Source of the DNA: Gp6-AA40 sp035649635
GTDB lineage: Bacteria > Acidobacteriota > Vicinamibacteria > Vicinamibacterales > UBA2999
Direction of reading: 5' to 3'
DNA: 64,000 nucleotides
Assembly: GCA_035649635.1 (NCBI GenBank)
Contig: DASRJE010000136.1
Coordinates: 1-64,000 of the forward strand
Part shown: positions 9,064 to 16,187 of the stretch, one piece after another
How positions within the stretch are numbered: the first letter of the stretch is position 1
How the letters are laid out: each line of letters starts with the position of its first letter
Program-made: the position numbers and the translations under genes
The notes under the pieces: generated by a model
Told to the model about the DNA's origin: nothing
The model's database searches: none
Seen by the model: only the letters and a program-made list of their open reading frames with translations

Positions 9064-10068
9064 TTACTTCAAAAGGACGTCGAGCAAGAGAGGCAGATGG
9101 TCCGAGTCGTAGGCGTGCGGAAGCGTTTGACAGTTACGTGTGACGTCTTCGGCAAGCGTGCTGAACATGAAGTCGAGTCGACCGACGACAAAGAACAATG
9201 GGATGTCGAGCCGAAGCGGCCAGCGGTTCGTGCGATGCGTCCCGCACGACTCGAGGGGAATATGACGGCCTACGGTTGTGACCGTCCGGTCGCGCATTCC
9301 TCGACGTGAATTGAAATCGCCGCCGACGATGAGTGGCATTTCGTCCAGTGATGCAATCCGATCTCCTAGCGCTTCCGCTTGCACCACACGATCGCCATTC
9401 GTGTCGAAATGCGTGGCGACGACGCGTATGGGCGCAAGCGTGGACCGCGGCGTCACGGTCGCCGCCACCGCCACCCGGCGCTGCTTTCCGAATGGCAGTT
9501 CGATCGCCAGGACATCTGTAAGCGGTTCTGTCGACAATACGGCATTGCCGCGATCCTCGCGCTCGATGAGGGTCGTAGCTGGGCCGTTGCGCATCGAGGG
9601 CACGTAGGCCATCGATAGACCAAATCGTTCTGCGATGCCGACGATATCCAATGCCGGGCGACGTGGCCGGATTGACGAGGGCACACGCAGGTCCAATGGA
9701 TACGATTCAGGCACGTCGGCGCCCGCGCGGAAGGTCTCCTGAAAAAGAACCACGAGGCCGGTTCCCTCCTCCGAGGCGCGATCCAGCATCTGCGCAATGA
9801 GTTCCTCGGTATCGCCTCCGCCGACGTGTACGTTCCAGCTCAGGACCAGCAGCCGCGAAATATCCCCCGCCCTCTCGGCGCCCGTTGCGAAGACCGGCGG
9901 ACCGACACTTTGACACCACCGATCGAGTGTCTCCTGTTCGTTTTCCCAACGGAGCCACGTCACGCCGGACACTGGCTGCAGGCACGCCAGGCTGTCTGCG
10001 CGTGGCGACTCGATTGTCCCGGTTATCAGCGCGAGAAGGAGCAGAGGCAGCGTGTGCCGGCGCCTCAT
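9064..10068 (-). CDS. Secreted endonuclease/exonuclease/phosphatase (EEP) family protein
   Basis: A 334-residue protein with a signal peptide (TLPLLLLALITGTIESPRA). The EEP-fold metal and catalytic motifs are present in order: the Asn in LSWNVHVGGG, the Glu in VLFQETFRAG, the His in VVATHFDTNGD, GGDFNSRRG, and the terminal DSDHLPL. Members cleave phosphodiester bonds in nucleic acids, inositol phosphates or sphingomyelin; the substrate here is not predictable. The cleavable signal places it in the periplasm or outside. It is a monocistronic gene, transcribed away from the dienelactone hydrolase gene. Confidence 0.85.
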   Translation of the reverse strand: MRRRHTLPLLLLALITGTIESPRADSLACLQPVSGVTWLRWENEQETLDRWCQSVGPPVFATGAERAGDISRLLVLSWNVHVGGGDTEELIAQMLDRASEEGTGLVVLFQETFRAGADVPESYPLDLRVPSSIRPRRPALDIVGIAERFGLSMAYVPSMRNGPATTLIEREDRGNAVLSTEPLTDVLAIELPFGKQRRVAVAATVTPRSTLAPIRVVATHFDTNGDRVVQAEALGDRIASLDEMPLIVGGDFNSRRGMRDRTVTTVGRHIPLESCGTHRTNRWPLRLDIPLFFVVGRLDFMFSTLAEDVTRNCQTLPHAYDSDHLPLLLDVLLK

Positions 10069-10187
10069 GATGTGCTGTTCATGCCACTATGACTTGCTGG
10101 CGCGCGTCATCCCAGCGCCAGATGTTCGAGTTTCCCTCTAAGTGTACCCCGCCCAGCCAGCGATCGGTTCCAAACAGCAGGACTCTG

Positions 10188-10210
10188 TGATGGGGTCAGA
10201 CCCCTTCATG
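10188..10210. repeat. Palindromic repeat, GGGGTCAGACCCC family (copy 1)
   Basis: The core GGGGTCAGACCCC is embedded in a near-perfect palindrome upstream of the dienelactone hydrolase gene. Related copies are at 14992-15022 and 38848-38870. Confidence 0.6.
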
Positions 10211-10267
10211 GATCTGCACGAGTCGGCATGCTCAAATACTATTCTTCCCCGCTGGAGGACCACGACC

Positions 10268-11128
10268 ATGGAAAACGATGAACTCACACGACGAGATTTC
10301 GTAACGACTGTCGCGGCGGGCATGATTGCCGCCGCGGGTGCCGATCTCGATGCGCAGCAGCAGGTCACCGAAACCAACGTCGAGATCAAGACGCCCGACG
10401 GCACCTGCGATGCTGCATTCATTACTCCCGCCACGGGAGCTCATCCGGCCGTGATCATCTGGCCCGACGCGTTCGGCCTGCGACCGTCGATGCGCAACAT
10501 GGCGAAGCGGCTCGCTGGCGCCGGCTACTCAGTGCTCGTACCGAATCCGTTCTATCGAGTTGCCAAGTCGCCGATCTGGGAAGACGCATCCAAGGTCGAC
10601 TTCGCGACTGAACGGCCGAAGATCACGCCGCTGATGCAGTCGATCCAGGCGGACGGCGCGGTTGAAAAAGACGCACCCGCGCTTATCGCATGGCTCGACA
10701 CGCAGAAGCAGGTCGATCGCAACAAGAAGATTGGCACGCAGGGCTACTGCATGGGCGGCGGGCTCGTCGTCAGGACGGCGGCCGCGGTGCCGAACCGCGT
10801 TGGCGCTGGCGCTTCATTCCACGGCGGCGGGCTCGTCACGCCAAACCCGAACAGCCCGCATTTGCTCGCACCGAAGATCAAAGGGCGCATGTACTTCGGC
10901 ATCGCGACCAACGACGACATGCAGCAGCCCGATGCCAAGACGAAGCTGAAGGAAGCCTTCGACGCAGCCAAGGTGCCTGCGGAGATCGAGGTCTACTCGA
11001 TGGCGCAGCACGGCTGGTGCGTGCCCGACATGCCGGCACAGGCGAACGGTCAGCCCATTTACAAGATGGACGATGCCGAGAAGGCATGGGGCAAGCTGCT
11101 GGCGTTGTACAAAGCGGGCCTCGTTTAG
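10268..11128 (+). CDS. Dienelactone hydrolase family protein with Tat-like signal
   Basis: A 286-residue alpha/beta hydrolase of the dienelactone hydrolase family. The N-terminus TRRDFVTTVAAGMIAAAGA is a twin-arginine-like export signal. The nucleophile Cys lies in GTQGYCMGGG near residue 162, and the catalytic His is in MAQHGWCVPD. The early VIIWPDAFGLRPSMR segment is typical of the family. It likely hydrolyses lactone or ester bonds in the periplasm. The ATG at 10268 is preferred over an upstream frame because GGAGG at 10253-10257 and the export signal begin there. Confidence 0.88.
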   Translation: MENDELTRRDFVTTVAAGMIAAAGADLDAQQQVTETNVEIKTPDGTCDAAFITPATGAHPAVIIWPDAFGLRPSMRNMAKRLAGAGYSVLVPNPFYRVAKSPIWEDASKVDFATERPKITPLMQSIQADGAVEKDAPALIAWLDTQKQVDRNKKIGTQGYCMGGGLVVRTAAAVPNRVGAGASFHGGGLVTPNPNSPHLLAPKIKGRMYFGIATNDDMQQPDAKTKLKEAFDAAKVPAEIEVYSMAQHGWCVPDMPAQANGQPIYKMDDAEKAWGKLLALYKAGLV

Positions 11129-11139
11129 AGACACTGACG

Positions 11140-11277
11140 TAAGGCCACGAAGATCATGTATAAGCCACGAAGAACACGAAGATCACGAAGGACTATTCGT
11201 GGTTCCGTGACGTTATGCCCTTCTTGGCCTTCCATCGTGGTCTTCGTGGCCTTGTGTCTGCTTCGTGGTCTTCGTGG
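11140..11277. repeat. CACGAAG/CTTCGTG repeat cluster
   Basis: The gap between the convergent dienelactone hydrolase and amidohydrolase genes is filled with CCACGAAGA and CACGAAGATCACGAAG units, followed by their complements (TCTTCGTGG, CTTCGTGGTCTTCGTGG). The two halves can form a long imperfect hairpin and may terminate transcription from both sides. A second cluster of the same kind is at 63785-63857. Confidence 0.7.
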
Positions 11278-12603
11278 CTACCGTTGTGGTCTTCGCATAT
11301 CAGAGACGATTCGTCCGCTCTTGATGGTCAGCACCACCCTCATTAGATCGTTGATATCGGTGAGTGGGTTGCCATCGATGAGCACCATGTCGGCAAGCTT
11401 GCCTGGTTCGAGCGTGCCGATCTGATCCTGCTTGAGCGTCGATCGCGCCGCACCCTGACCGAGGATCTTGCTGATGTCGCGCGGCGAGAAGACCAGCCTG
11501 AGCGCTCGTAATTCGTCCGCGAGTGACTCCTTCGGGGGCCAGCTCGTGTCGGTGCCGTAGCCGTACGAGATTCCAGCCTCCCACAGCAGCCGCGCATTGA
11601 CTGGGCCCTGTCCCGCGCTCGAGATCGTCGCCCATGGGAACGGCATCGCGTCGCGGAAGAGCGGCGTATTGTCCGAGCCGAAGTGCGGGAGGAAGACCGC
11701 CAGTGTCGACGTCATCGGGATACCAGCGCCCACAATCTTCTTCACCGCGTTGGCATCTTCTTCCAGGCGTCCGATGTGCGGTGTGTGGACGAGCACGTCA
11801 GGGCGCGCCTCGACGGCGGCGAGCGTGTCGATCACCGAGACGGCGTGCGTGATCGTCGGCAGGTTGCGCTTCTTGCCCTCACTGACGATCAGCGTCAGAG
11901 TGTCCGTCTCCGGTCCGCCCGGCGTCGTAGTGATCACAGTCTTGATGTAGTCGTACTTCTTGCTGGCGACCGCCTCGACAGCTTCGATCGTTTCAGCCGC
12001 CGGGATCGCTCCCGCGGCTACCGTCGGACGCAGCGGTGGCCGCGAGTTATCGAAGCGCGCGGGATCGCCGCCACGACCACCGCCTCGTCCACCTCCTGCA
12101 GGTGGCGCGCCTCCTCGTCCACGTTCTGCAGGTGGCGCACTGGCTCGCGCCAGCGGGATGATGCTTCCGAGAAACAGACGCGGCCCTTTCACCGTGCCGC
12201 CATCGATGCGCTGCCGGAGCTCGAGCGCCTGGTCGGGGCAGATCGCACACAGCACCGTCGTGAAACCGGCATCGAGGAACTCCTGCATCTGCGTCGCCGC
12301 GAGCTTCGCGAGCCACTCTGCGGGATCGCCCTGGGCGATATGCCGATGCGCGTCGATGAAGCCCGGCATCAACGTGCGCCCCTGCGCGTCGATCGTCTGG
12401 GCTCCATCGACCTTCGCGGCCTGACCTGGCGCGACCGACACGATCTTGCCGTCGCGAACCACAACGGAGCCGCGGTCGATGACTCCGCCCTTGCCATCAA
12501 GAATGCGAGCGTTGGTGACAACGAGATTCTGCGCGGTGGTCGTCCGCGGGAATACGGCAATTGCAAGCAGCATCACGCAGGTCACGGCATAGACCGTTTT
12601 CAT
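11278..12603 (-). CDS. Secreted amidohydrolase family protein
   Basis: A 441-residue exported metallo-hydrolase of the imidazolonepropionase/amidohydrolase type. A signal peptide (YAVTCVMLLAIAVFPRTTTA) is followed by the small beta domain (VVTNARILDGKGGVIDRGSV) and the metal motif MPGFIDAHRH near residue 87. Later elements are ITHAVSV, VHTPHIG, the metal Asp in YGYGTDTSW, and the closing GTLEPGKLADMVLIDGNPL. A Gly/Arg/Pro-rich insertion at residues about 155-180 (GGGRGGGRGGDPA) looks like low-complexity expansion. The start has GGGAGAA upstream. The substrate is unknown; exported relatives include peptidases and xenobiotic hydrolases. Confidence 0.88.
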   Translation of the reverse strand: MKTVYAVTCVMLLAIAVFPRTTTAQNLVVTNARILDGKGGVIDRGSVVVRDGKIVSVAPGQAAKVDGAQTIDAQGRTLMPGFIDAHRHIAQGDPAEWLAKLAATQMQEFLDAGFTTVLCAICPDQALELRQRIDGGTVKGPRLFLGSIIPLARASAPPAERGRGGAPPAGGGRGGGRGGDPARFDNSRPPLRPTVAAGAIPAAETIEAVEAVASKKYDYIKTVITTTPGGPETDTLTLIVSEGKKRNLPTITHAVSVIDTLAAVEARPDVLVHTPHIGRLEEDANAVKKIVGAGIPMTSTLAVFLPHFGSDNTPLFRDAMPFPWATISSAGQGPVNARLLWEAGISYGYGTDTSWPPKESLADELRALRLVFSPRDISKILGQGAARSTLKQDQIGTLEPGKLADMVLIDGNPLTDINDLMRVVLTIKSGRIVSDMRRPQR

Positions 12604-12635
12604 AGAGGCGATTCTCCCGCCGGCATTTTAGGGCC

Positions 12636-12659
12636 GGTCCGGCTAAAGCCGGACACGAC
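12636..12659 (-). repeat. Palindromic repeat encoding VRLKPDTT (copy 3)
   Basis: A palindrome with arms GTCCGGC and GCCGGAC and a TTTA/TAAA loop. It lies in the space between the divergent amidohydrolase and beta-barrel genes, and is nearly identical to the two copies inside the histidine kinase gene at 18615-18670. Confidence 0.7.
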
Positions 12660-12713
12660 GTGCGCGTGAGCTGATTTCCCCCTGCCCTGCACCTTCGGTG
12701 GCAGGAGGAATCG

Positions 12714-13385
12714 ATGACTCGACTTTGCGCGGCCACCGTCGTCGCCTGTCTGACCGCATCGATCTCGTCAGCCCAGGAGCGCACCGTCACACTCCTGCCT
12801 TCCTCTGCACCGCGCTGGGATGTTTCAGGGCATGTCGTATGGCTGGGCGAACGGCGCCCGGATCCGTCGATTCGGTGGGATCAATGGTTCAACGTGGCCT
12901 CAGGCGGCGGCACCGCCGGATATTACTGGACGCCTCATCTCAAGACGGAATTCGACATCTCGACCTCGAGCGAGGGCGAACGGTACTCGGTTGAACCCAT
13001 CGTGCTCCCGGGCAGCACGATCGTGTTGCCCTTACAGCGCGATCACGAGTTCCGCGTGACGACGGCGTCTGCGGGCGTCGTCGGTCAGTTCTTCGACAAC
13101 GCCTGGTTTCATCCGTTCGTCGGAGCCGGGGTCGAGCTGATACGAGAACGGGAACATATCGAGACGAGTCTCCAGTTCGTTCCGCCACGGGATCCTCGGG
13201 CTCCACCGATCCCGGAGTTTCAGTCAGAGACCCTGGAGCGATATCGGGCGCGTCCCTATGCAGCCACTGGGTTCAAGGCGTACGTGTCGGAGCGTGCGTT
13301 CATCCGAACCGACATACGGACGTCGTGGTCATCTGATGGCCTCGACGCGTTGGCGTGGCGCAGCGGCGTCGGCTTCGACTTTTGA
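12714..13385 (+). CDS. Outer-membrane beta-barrel-like protein
   Basis: A 223-residue secreted protein with a signal peptide (LCAATVVACLTASISSAQ). Alternating amphipathic strands are seen, for example AGYYWTPHLKTEFDISTSS and FHPFVGAGVELIREREH, and the chain ends in Phe (SGVGFDF) as outer-membrane barrels do. It is likely an 8-stranded OmpW/OmpA-like barrel. AGGAGG precedes the ATG. A small exported protein gene follows 15 nt downstream, so the two form an operon. Confidence 0.7.
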   Translation: MTRLCAATVVACLTASISSAQERTVTLLPSSAPRWDVSGHVVWLGERRPDPSIRWDQWFNVASGGGTAGYYWTPHLKTEFDISTSSEGERYSVEPIVLPGSTIVLPLQRDHEFRVTTASAGVVGQFFDNAWFHPFVGAGVELIREREHIETSLQFVPPRDPRAPPIPEFQSETLERYRARPYAATGFKAYVSERAFIRTDIRTSWSSDGLDALAWRSGVGFDF

Positions 13386-13400
13386 GAAAGGAGATCGGTG

Positions 13401-13784
13401 ATGCGCCAGACCCTTCATCTCGTCACGGCGGTGCTGCTCGTCGTCTTGTTGACCGTTCACAGCGTCGCCGCGCAGACGACGTCGCCGGACATCTGGCGAA
13501 GTTTCGTGGAACGTGTCGATGTCGGCACTGAGCTCAACGTTCGCCTGGACGATGGCCGTCGCTTTCGAGCCACGCTCGTCGTCGTGCGCAGCGATGCGAT
13601 GCTGGTGCAGCCGAAGACGCGCGTCCCAGTACCGATCCAGGCGGTCCCGTACGAGCAGATCGTGCGCGTGGAACGAACCAGGCCGGGCGTCGGCGCAGCG
13701 AAGGCCGTCGCGATCGGCGTCGCCACCGGCGTGGGCACGTTCTTCGGGATCCTTGCGCTGCTCTACGGGGCGGTCGGCGACTGA
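13401..13784 (+). CDS. Small exported protein with C-terminal membrane segment
   Basis: A 127-residue protein. It has a signal peptide (HLVTAVLLVVLLTVHSVAAQ), then a short beta-rich segment (VGTELNVRLDDGRRFRATLV, followed by PVPIQAVPYEQIVRVER) that resembles an LSm/SH3-like barrel, and finally a Gly/Ala-rich hydrophobic stretch (VAIGVATGVGTFFGILALLY). The ATG at 13401 is chosen because AAAGGAG at 13387-13393 is correctly spaced for it; a GTG three bases earlier is too close. It is probably co-expressed with the preceding beta-barrel protein. Confidence 0.65.
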   Translation: MRQTLHLVTAVLLVVLLTVHSVAAQTTSPDIWRSFVERVDVGTELNVRLDDGRRFRATLVVVRSDAMLVQPKTRVPVPIQAVPYEQIVRVERTRPGVGAAKAVAIGVATGVGTFFGILALLYGAVGD

Positions 13785-13819
13785 ACGCGGGTGACTCGCC
13801 GGCCGACACATGCGAATTT

Positions 13820-14012
13820 GACGCCGCGCTCACACAGGAGTAGCGTGGATCTACGCCTAAGACGCCAGCAAGGGCGTCGCGGGGGACCCAGATTTACACG
13901 GCGAGCCTATTAGCCGCGTAAGGGGCGAATCGGTCGTGCGGCGCGCAGTGCGCGACACCCGGCCGTAGAAGACTTCCAACTTCGAGCCCGTCAGCTAACC
14001 CCGTCGGCGTGA
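13820..14012 (+). promoter_or_regulatory. ydaO-yuaA type c-di-AMP riboswitch
   Basis: The leader of the Band-7 gene carries the conserved blocks of the ydaO/yuaA riboswitch in order: GGGGGACCCA (13881-13890), AGGGGCGAATC (13921-13931) and CGAGCCCGTCAGCTAACC (13983-14000). The closing stem is ACGCCG (13821-13826) with CGGCGT (14005-14010). Inner hairpins include GACGCC/GGCGTC (13861-13880). The Shine-Dalgarno sequence TTGGAGG follows directly at about 14013-14019, so ligand binding could control translation start or transcription. The class senses cyclic di-AMP; in other bacteria it controls osmotic, K+ and cell-wall genes. Confidence 0.87.
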
Positions 14013-14025
14013 TTGGAGGCCCGTC

Positions 14026-14985
14026 ATGTCGTTCCCGGACCCACTGGAATACGGCACCGGTCTGTTTTCACGCCTGCGCAGTTCGCTGGTACTCGTCTTC
14101 TTGTCGCTCGCCGTACTCGTCGGCGGCGTGATCTGGCTGGTCGGCTCGCGGAATCCGTACACCCCCGCGGGCTATGTTGGCTATCTCACTCGCGGCGCGG
14201 TGTTCGGCAAGTCCATCTTCTACGGCATCCAGCGCGGACCGACTTCGGCCGGGCGCGCCTGGCTGCTCGATGTCACCAACGTCAGCGTCACGCCCTACAC
14301 CTACACGGAAGACTTCACCGGCGAGGATGCCGTTCTCAGCAAGGACAACTTGAAGATCGCTTTCAGGGTGCATACGGTCTGGCGGGTGGACGAATCACGC
14401 GTGCCGCTCTTCATGGAACGTTTCAGCACAACGGTGTCGGATCGCGGTCACGACAAAGAACCCGACAACATCGTCAAGGTGGCGTACGGAAACTTCATTC
14501 GTGAGCCGCTGCGTACCTACGCGCGCGACGAGGTTCAGCAGCGCAACGGGCTCGAGGTCAAGGACGCGTTGATCCCGATCGGCGATAACGTGCTGACGCG
14601 AATCCGCGCCTACGCGGCGGACAGCCCCTTCACGATCACCAGCGTTGTCGTTGGCAACGTCCAGTACCCCGCCGAGGTCGCCGACGCGGTCTCACGCAAG
14701 CTCGCGGCAACACAGGAACTGCAACGGAAGGACACCGAGATTGAGATCGAGCGGAAGGAGCGCACCAAGCGCGAGGTTCAGGCGCAGGGTATCGCCAATG
14801 CGATGCAGATCATTCGGGGCCAGTTGAGCGGGATGTACATCCAGCACGAAGCCATCGAGGCGCAGAAGGCGATGGTGAATTCACCGAACCACACCGTGGT
14901 GTATATCCCGGTCGGACCGATGGGCGTGCCGATCACGGGGACCTTCCCCACGGCTCCGACGACTGAGGCAGTGGCCGCGCGGTAG
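14026..14985 (+). CDS. SPFH/Band 7 (prohibitin-like) membrane protein
   Basis: A 319-residue protein with one N-terminal membrane segment (LVLVFLSLAVLVGGVIWLVG, about residues 21-41) followed by an SPFH/Band-7 domain. A long charged helix (LQRKDTEIEIERKERTKREV, near residue 235) matches the coiled-coil that drives ring assembly in flotillin/HflK-like proteins. The C-terminus is Pro/Gly-rich. It probably forms membrane-attached oligomers; the partner is not in this window. TTGGAGG precedes the ATG. The c-di-AMP riboswitch in its leader suggests control by osmotic or envelope signalling. Confidence 0.87.
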   Translation: MSFPDPLEYGTGLFSRLRSSLVLVFLSLAVLVGGVIWLVGSRNPYTPAGYVGYLTRGAVFGKSIFYGIQRGPTSAGRAWLLDVTNVSVTPYTYTEDFTGEDAVLSKDNLKIAFRVHTVWRVDESRVPLFMERFSTTVSDRGHDKEPDNIVKVAYGNFIREPLRTYARDEVQQRNGLEVKDALIPIGDNVLTRIRAYAADSPFTITSVVVGNVQYPAEVADAVSRKLAATQELQRKDTEIEIERKERTKREVQAQGIANAMQIIRGQLSGMYIQHEAIEAQKAMVNSPNHTVVYIPVGPMGVPITGTFPTAPTTEAVAAR

Positions 14986-14991
14986 GACCGC

Positions 14992-15022
14992 GACTGTGAA
15001 GGGGTCAGACCCCTTCACAGTC
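14992..15022. terminator. Perfect 31-bp palindrome between convergent genes, GGGGTCAGACCCC family (copy 2)
   Basis: Arms GACTGTGAAGGGGTC and GACCCCTTCACAGTC around a single central A. It lies seven bases after the Band-7 stop and 17 bases before the end of the convergent TPR lipoprotein gene, so it is well placed as a bidirectional terminator. There is no U-run, so termination is an inference. Related copies are at 10188-10210 and 38848-38870. Confidence 0.6.
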
Positions 15023-15039
15023 TTTCACGGCGGCCTCGA

Positions 15040-15939
15040 CTACTTGCTGCCAGCCCGCTCATCGTCCTCCTCGCCGGTGAGCTTGACCGCTTCAACGCGA
15101 GCGAGGTTCTGCTTCGCCTTCTCGTAGCCCGGGTCGGCGCTGAGCGCATCGTTGTACGCCCCGGCTGCATCCTTGAACCGGCGTGTGTGCTCGAACGCCA
15201 TACCGAGGTTGTTGTGGAACGCGGCGACGTCTTTCCGGAGATCCACAGCCTTGAGCAGCAGCGGCATCGCCTCTTCCGCACGCTTCTGTTCGAGGAACAC
15301 CAGTCCGAGATTATTCATCGACCAGACATCCTTCTCATTCAGCTCGATGGCGTGACGGTATGCCTCGATCGCATCATCCGTCTTGCCCAGGGCATTGTAC
15401 GCGCGCCCTATCAGTCGCTGCACCTCGTTCGATGTGGGCTCGATGTCACCCGCCCGCATCAACGTATTGAGCGCGTCGTCGAACCGCTTCTGCTCGATCA
15501 ACACGCGACTCAGGTTCGCGAGGCTCTTGAGATGCTCGGGATCGACGCCGAGGGCGGCCTTGAAGCCCATCTCGGCCTTCGGAAGATCGCCTGCCTTCCA
15601 CGCCGACATTCCGAACATGTAGTAGCCCCAGGCGTTGTTCGGCTTCTGCGTCGTGTATTGCTCGAAGATCGTCGTCGCGTCGGTGTACTTCCTGGCCTTG
15701 TACGCGGCCTCGCCATCCGCGTACGAGACCGGACCAGCGGCCTTGGGCTTCGTGTCGACCGGGAGTCCTTCCTCGTCGTCAATCTGCTTGAGCGTGGCTG
15801 GTACACCTGGTTCCGTAATCGGCTTCACCGACGCAGAGTCCGGCGTCGCCGCTTTCGCCTGTGGCTTGTCACGTTTCGAGCAACCGACTGCAGCAAGCGC
15901 GACCACCAGCAGCAACGCCGCCTTTCCGTTGGGTCTCAT
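15040..15939 (-). CDS. TPR-repeat lipoprotein
   Basis: A 299-residue lipoprotein: signal peptide with lipobox VALAAVGCSKRD, an Ala/Pro linker, then at least five tetratricopeptide repeats (for example WGYYMFGMSAWKAGDLPKAE, RLIGRAYNALGKTDDAIEAY, SMNNLGLVFLEQKRAEEAMP, FHNNLGMAFEHTRRFKDAAG). It is probably a periplasmic or outer-membrane scaffold. GGGAGGA precedes the ATG. It is separated from the NtrC-type regulator gene, on the same strand, by 250 nt holding a composite inverted repeat. Confidence 0.85.
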   Translation of the reverse strand: MRPNGKAALLLVVALAAVGCSKRDKPQAKAATPDSASVKPITEPGVPATLKQIDDEEGLPVDTKPKAAGPVSYADGEAAYKARKYTDATTIFEQYTTQKPNNAWGYYMFGMSAWKAGDLPKAEMGFKAALGVDPEHLKSLANLSRVLIEQKRFDDALNTLMRAGDIEPTSNEVQRLIGRAYNALGKTDDAIEAYRHAIELNEKDVWSMNNLGLVFLEQKRAEEAMPLLLKAVDLRKDVAAFHNNLGMAFEHTRRFKDAAGAYNDALSADPGYEKAKQNLARVEAVKLTGEEDDERAGSK

Positions 15940-16105
15940 ATGCGTCCTCCCTCACGTCGACCGCTCGGCGAGCGATCGGACGCACTCTGTCAGGGCAAGC
16001 GCGTGGCCAGGCGGGAAACCACGGAAAAGCGCGGGATTTCACGGCCGTCGTGTTGGCGTCGACACGACCGCCACGGGTCAGGTGTGCGGCTGGACACAGG
16101 ACGGC

Positions 16106-16185
16106 GGGGTGGGGAGTCATTTCGATGAGGACGCTCGGCGCGTCGCTTCGCGACGGACTGTCCTGATCAAATGACTCCCGACCCC
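16106..16185. repeat. Composite REP-like inverted repeat
   Basis: Outer arms GGGGTGGGGAGTCATTT (16106-16122) and AAATGACTCCCGACCCC (16169-16185) enclose an inner hairpin CGTCGC/CGACG (16141-16155) flanked by GGAC/GTCC. The right arm ends two bases before the stop codon of the regulator gene. Structures of this shape are typical of REP/BIME elements mobilised by RAYT transposases. No RAYT gene is in the window. Confidence 0.65.
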
Positions 16186-16187
16186 AT

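Noticed and set aside
11683..12669. A 328-codon plus-strand frame opposite the amidohydrolase gene
   Set aside because: Shadow; it only became long because of GC-rich codons and carries no motif other than a repeat-derived VRLKPDTT at its end.
15187..16128. A 313-codon plus-strand frame opposite the TPR lipoprotein
   Set aside because: Shadow of a gene with lipobox and five TPR units; Arg-rich without family similarity.
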